Source: an uncultured Saprospiraceae bacterium (lineage in GTDB: Bacteria; Bacteroidota; Bacteroidia; Chitinophagales; Saprospiraceae). From it: DNA of 6,714 nucleotides. The DNA lies in NCBI GenBank assembly GCA_937967535.1, contig CALCMV010000032.1, forward strand, positions 1 through 6,714, read 5' to 3'. Positions 5,808 to 6,714 of the stretch are shown here, in pieces. The notes under the pieces are model-generated. The model saw only the letters and a list, made by a program, of their open reading frames with translations. It searched no databases and was not told the DNA's origin. The first letter of the stretch is position 1. Each line of letters starts with the position of its first letter. A program made the translations under genes and the position numbers.

Positions 5808-6242
5808 TTATTCTTTGAGCTCTACTTTCCTCATACCTTTATATTCGGCAATACATTTAAGAAACTCGTCGGGTTCTTCGGATTTATCGCAATACTGGCT
5901 GAGGCATTTGCAGAAACCACCATTATCGTAATTTTGATACTCCCCACTAAGTTGCTGTCCCCTTATACCGCAGATATCATAACTGCCATCTATTGTAAAA
6001 GAGCTGTGCCTGCCCTTTCTATTACACCAATCATTTGTCTGGGCAACATTGCGTGGATATACGATAGCTACTGCCATGGTAGCGATGTCGGGCTCTATAA
6101 TAGTGAAATCCATACTGTCAGGATTTGTAGGGAAAGTTTTTGTTTCGGATGTTTCCTCTTTATTCTTTTGATTGACTTTTGCAGTACAAGTCATCAATAT
6201 CCCCGATAATAGGAAAATGCCTAATAGTTTAATAATTTTCAT
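5808..6242 (-). CDS. Small lipoprotein paralogous to the C-terminal domain of the lectin protein
   Basis: This 144-residue protein begins with a lipoprotein signal peptide (MKIIKLLGIFLLSGILMTC); the lipobox LMTC puts the lipidated Cys at position 19. A polar Lys/Glu/Thr-rich tether (20-49) follows, then a folded domain (50-134). The domain contains PDIATMAVAIVYPRN (51-65), SFTIDGSYDICG (81-92), GEYQNYDNGGFCKC (100-113) and EFLKCI (127-131). The same domain ends the neighbouring lectin protein, with four shared cysteines; this copy has extra Cys at 91 and 118. I do not recognise the domain. As a membrane-tethered version of an effector-associated domain it could be an immunity protein, a docking partner or simply a domain donor; none is proven. 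It lacks the MKNFKSLF leader, has its own terminator, and its start lies about 22 bp from the probable end of an IS66 element, leaving little room for a native promoter. Confidence 0.8.
   Translation of the reverse strand: MKIIKLLGIFLLSGILMTCTAKVNQKNKEETSETKTFPTNPDSMDFTIIEPDIATMAVAIVYPRNVAQTNDWCNRKGRHSSFTIDGSYDICGIRGQQLSGEYQNYDNGGFCKCLSQYCDKSEEPDEFLKCIAEYKGMRKVELKE
5847..6095 (-). repeat. Duplicated Cys-containing domain, copy in the lipoprotein gene
   Basis: This encodes residues 50-132 of the lipoprotein and pairs with 4370-4615 in the lectin gene. A hand alignment without gaps over the first 65 residues gives about 36 identities. After that the lipoprotein has about five extra residues (including YCDK) before the shared FLxCI motif. 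Confidence 0.88.
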
Positions 6243-6264
6243 AGCACAAGATGTTTTAAAATAA

Positions 6265-6277
6265 GTAACTACTCAGG
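6265..6277. mobile_element. Probable end of the IS66-family element
   Basis: The plus-strand sequence GTAACTACTCAGG begins 8 bp beyond the transposase stop. IS66-family inverted repeats typically start with GTAA, so position 6265 is the likely terminal base and an 8-bp target duplication would be 6257-6264. The other end is outside the window, so neither the repeat nor the duplication can be confirmed. Confidence 0.45.
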
Positions 6278-6714
6278 TTGTTATCTTCATGATTTGACAT
6301 AGATATTCATAGACATTGAGTTGCCTTTTACGTAAAGTATCAATGACAGAACGCAAGACACAAAAGGTGTGCTGTCCGGACTTAAATTGTCCAGATACTT
6401 TTTGCTTGACTTTGATATTTCTGACAGCTCGCTCGGAAGCGTTATTATCCGGTGGGACATCCAAATCATACAGACATCGAAAAAGGTGATTTCTGTATTT
6501 TATCATGGACTTTTGGAAGGTGCAGGTCTTAGGATATTGTTCTTTGGGAATAGTTTGTACGAGTAGTTGATTGAATCGGTCTTCAATATCTTTTGCTTGT
6601 GGGTCGTCTGGCGGATATGCTTGGTTTCGCTCCACTGCCTGATGTCTTAAAAGTAAGGCATCTTTGAGTAAAGTTTTAAAATCTGTTGCCCACTGATGTT
6701 GTTCTTTTTCCTCT
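6273..6714 (-). CDS. tnpC: IS66-family transposase, C-terminal part
   Basis: The frame is open to the window edge and ends with TGA at 6273, giving 146 residues with the N-terminus outside. The end DVPPDNNASERAVRNIKVKQ, then KVSGQFKSGQHTFCVLRSVIDTLRKR and LNVYEYL, is the characteristic C-terminus of IS66 transposases. The Glu in the NNASERAVR block (codon 6434-6432) is the last residue of the DDE catalytic triad that cuts and joins transposon ends. The GTG at 6635 is only an internal codon: the reading frame continues upstream with family-like sequence (WATDFKTLLKDALLLR). No frameshift or stop is visible in this part, so the copy may be intact. The accessory genes tnpA and tnpB, if present, lie outside. 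Transcription points towards the lipoprotein gene, so readthrough could drive it. Confidence 0.93.
   Translation of the reverse strand, partial: EEKEQHQWATDFKTLLKDALLLRHQAVERNQAYPPDDPQAKDIEDRFNQLLVQTIPKEQYPKTCTFQKSMIKYRNHLFRCLYDLDVPPDNNASERAVRNIKVKQKVSGQFKSGQHTFCVLRSVIDTLRKRQLNVYEYLCQIMKITT

Noticed and set aside
6273..6635. Treating the GTG at 6635 as the start of a 120-residue gene
   Set aside because: The frame stays open upstream to the window edge with IS66-like sequence, so this is an internal codon of a longer transposase.

Overview
The window looks like an accessory, toxin-rich stretch of a Bacteroidota chromosome. The reasons are AT-rich intergenic DNA, start codons without a Shine-Dalgarno match but with A/T-rich upstream bases, one candidate promoter of the TTTG / TAnnTTTG type, and an IS66 transposase and lipoprotein signal typical of that phylum. 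The species cannot be named from the sequence. All recognised genes are on the minus strand, so transcription runs from high to low coordinates.

In transcription order the layout is as follows. (1) 6714-6273: the C-terminal end of an IS66-family transposase, running in from outside the window. (2) 6242-5808: a small lipoprotein whose start lies about 22 bp from the probable IS end, followed by a hairpin terminator. (3) 5807-5423: a long AT-rich intergenic region with a candidate promoter for the next gene. (4) 5422-4367: a secreted protein with a ricin-type (beta-trefoil-like) lectin core; its C-terminal domain is a close paralogue of the lipoprotein's outer domain. (5) 4279-2123: a large secreted protein with a leukocidin/hemolysin-like beta-pore-forming core, an N-terminal alpha/beta domain, a very Lys-rich linker, a Trp-rich segment and a C-terminal F5/8C (discoidin) lectin domain. 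(6) 2005-323: a secreted protein with three repeats of an uncharacterised surface or adhesion-like domain, a Pro/Thr linker, a prokaryotic phospholipase A2 domain with its HD catalytic motif, and a PLAT-like beta-sandwich C-terminus. (7) 217-1: the start of an unrelated, probably membrane-anchored SGNH-like protein, cut by the window edge.

The three large secreted genes are not paralogues in their mature parts, yet they begin with the same signal-peptide start (MKNFKSLF), encoded by an identical 28-nt stretch spanning the start codon. Two of them also share an identical 43-nt upstream leader. The first two genes in coordinate order end in related 26-bp hairpin terminators that differ by compensatory base changes. 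This looks like a modular cassette in which one expression and secretion leader has been placed in front of different membrane-attacking and glycan-binding effectors.

The inferred working model is a set of secreted effectors against eukaryotic or competitor membranes: a lectin, a lectin-tipped pore-former and a phospholipase. A membrane-anchored lipoprotein carrying the effector-associated domain could be an immunity, decoy or docking partner. The domain calls rest on recognised motifs; the cooperation and the immunity role are hypotheses.
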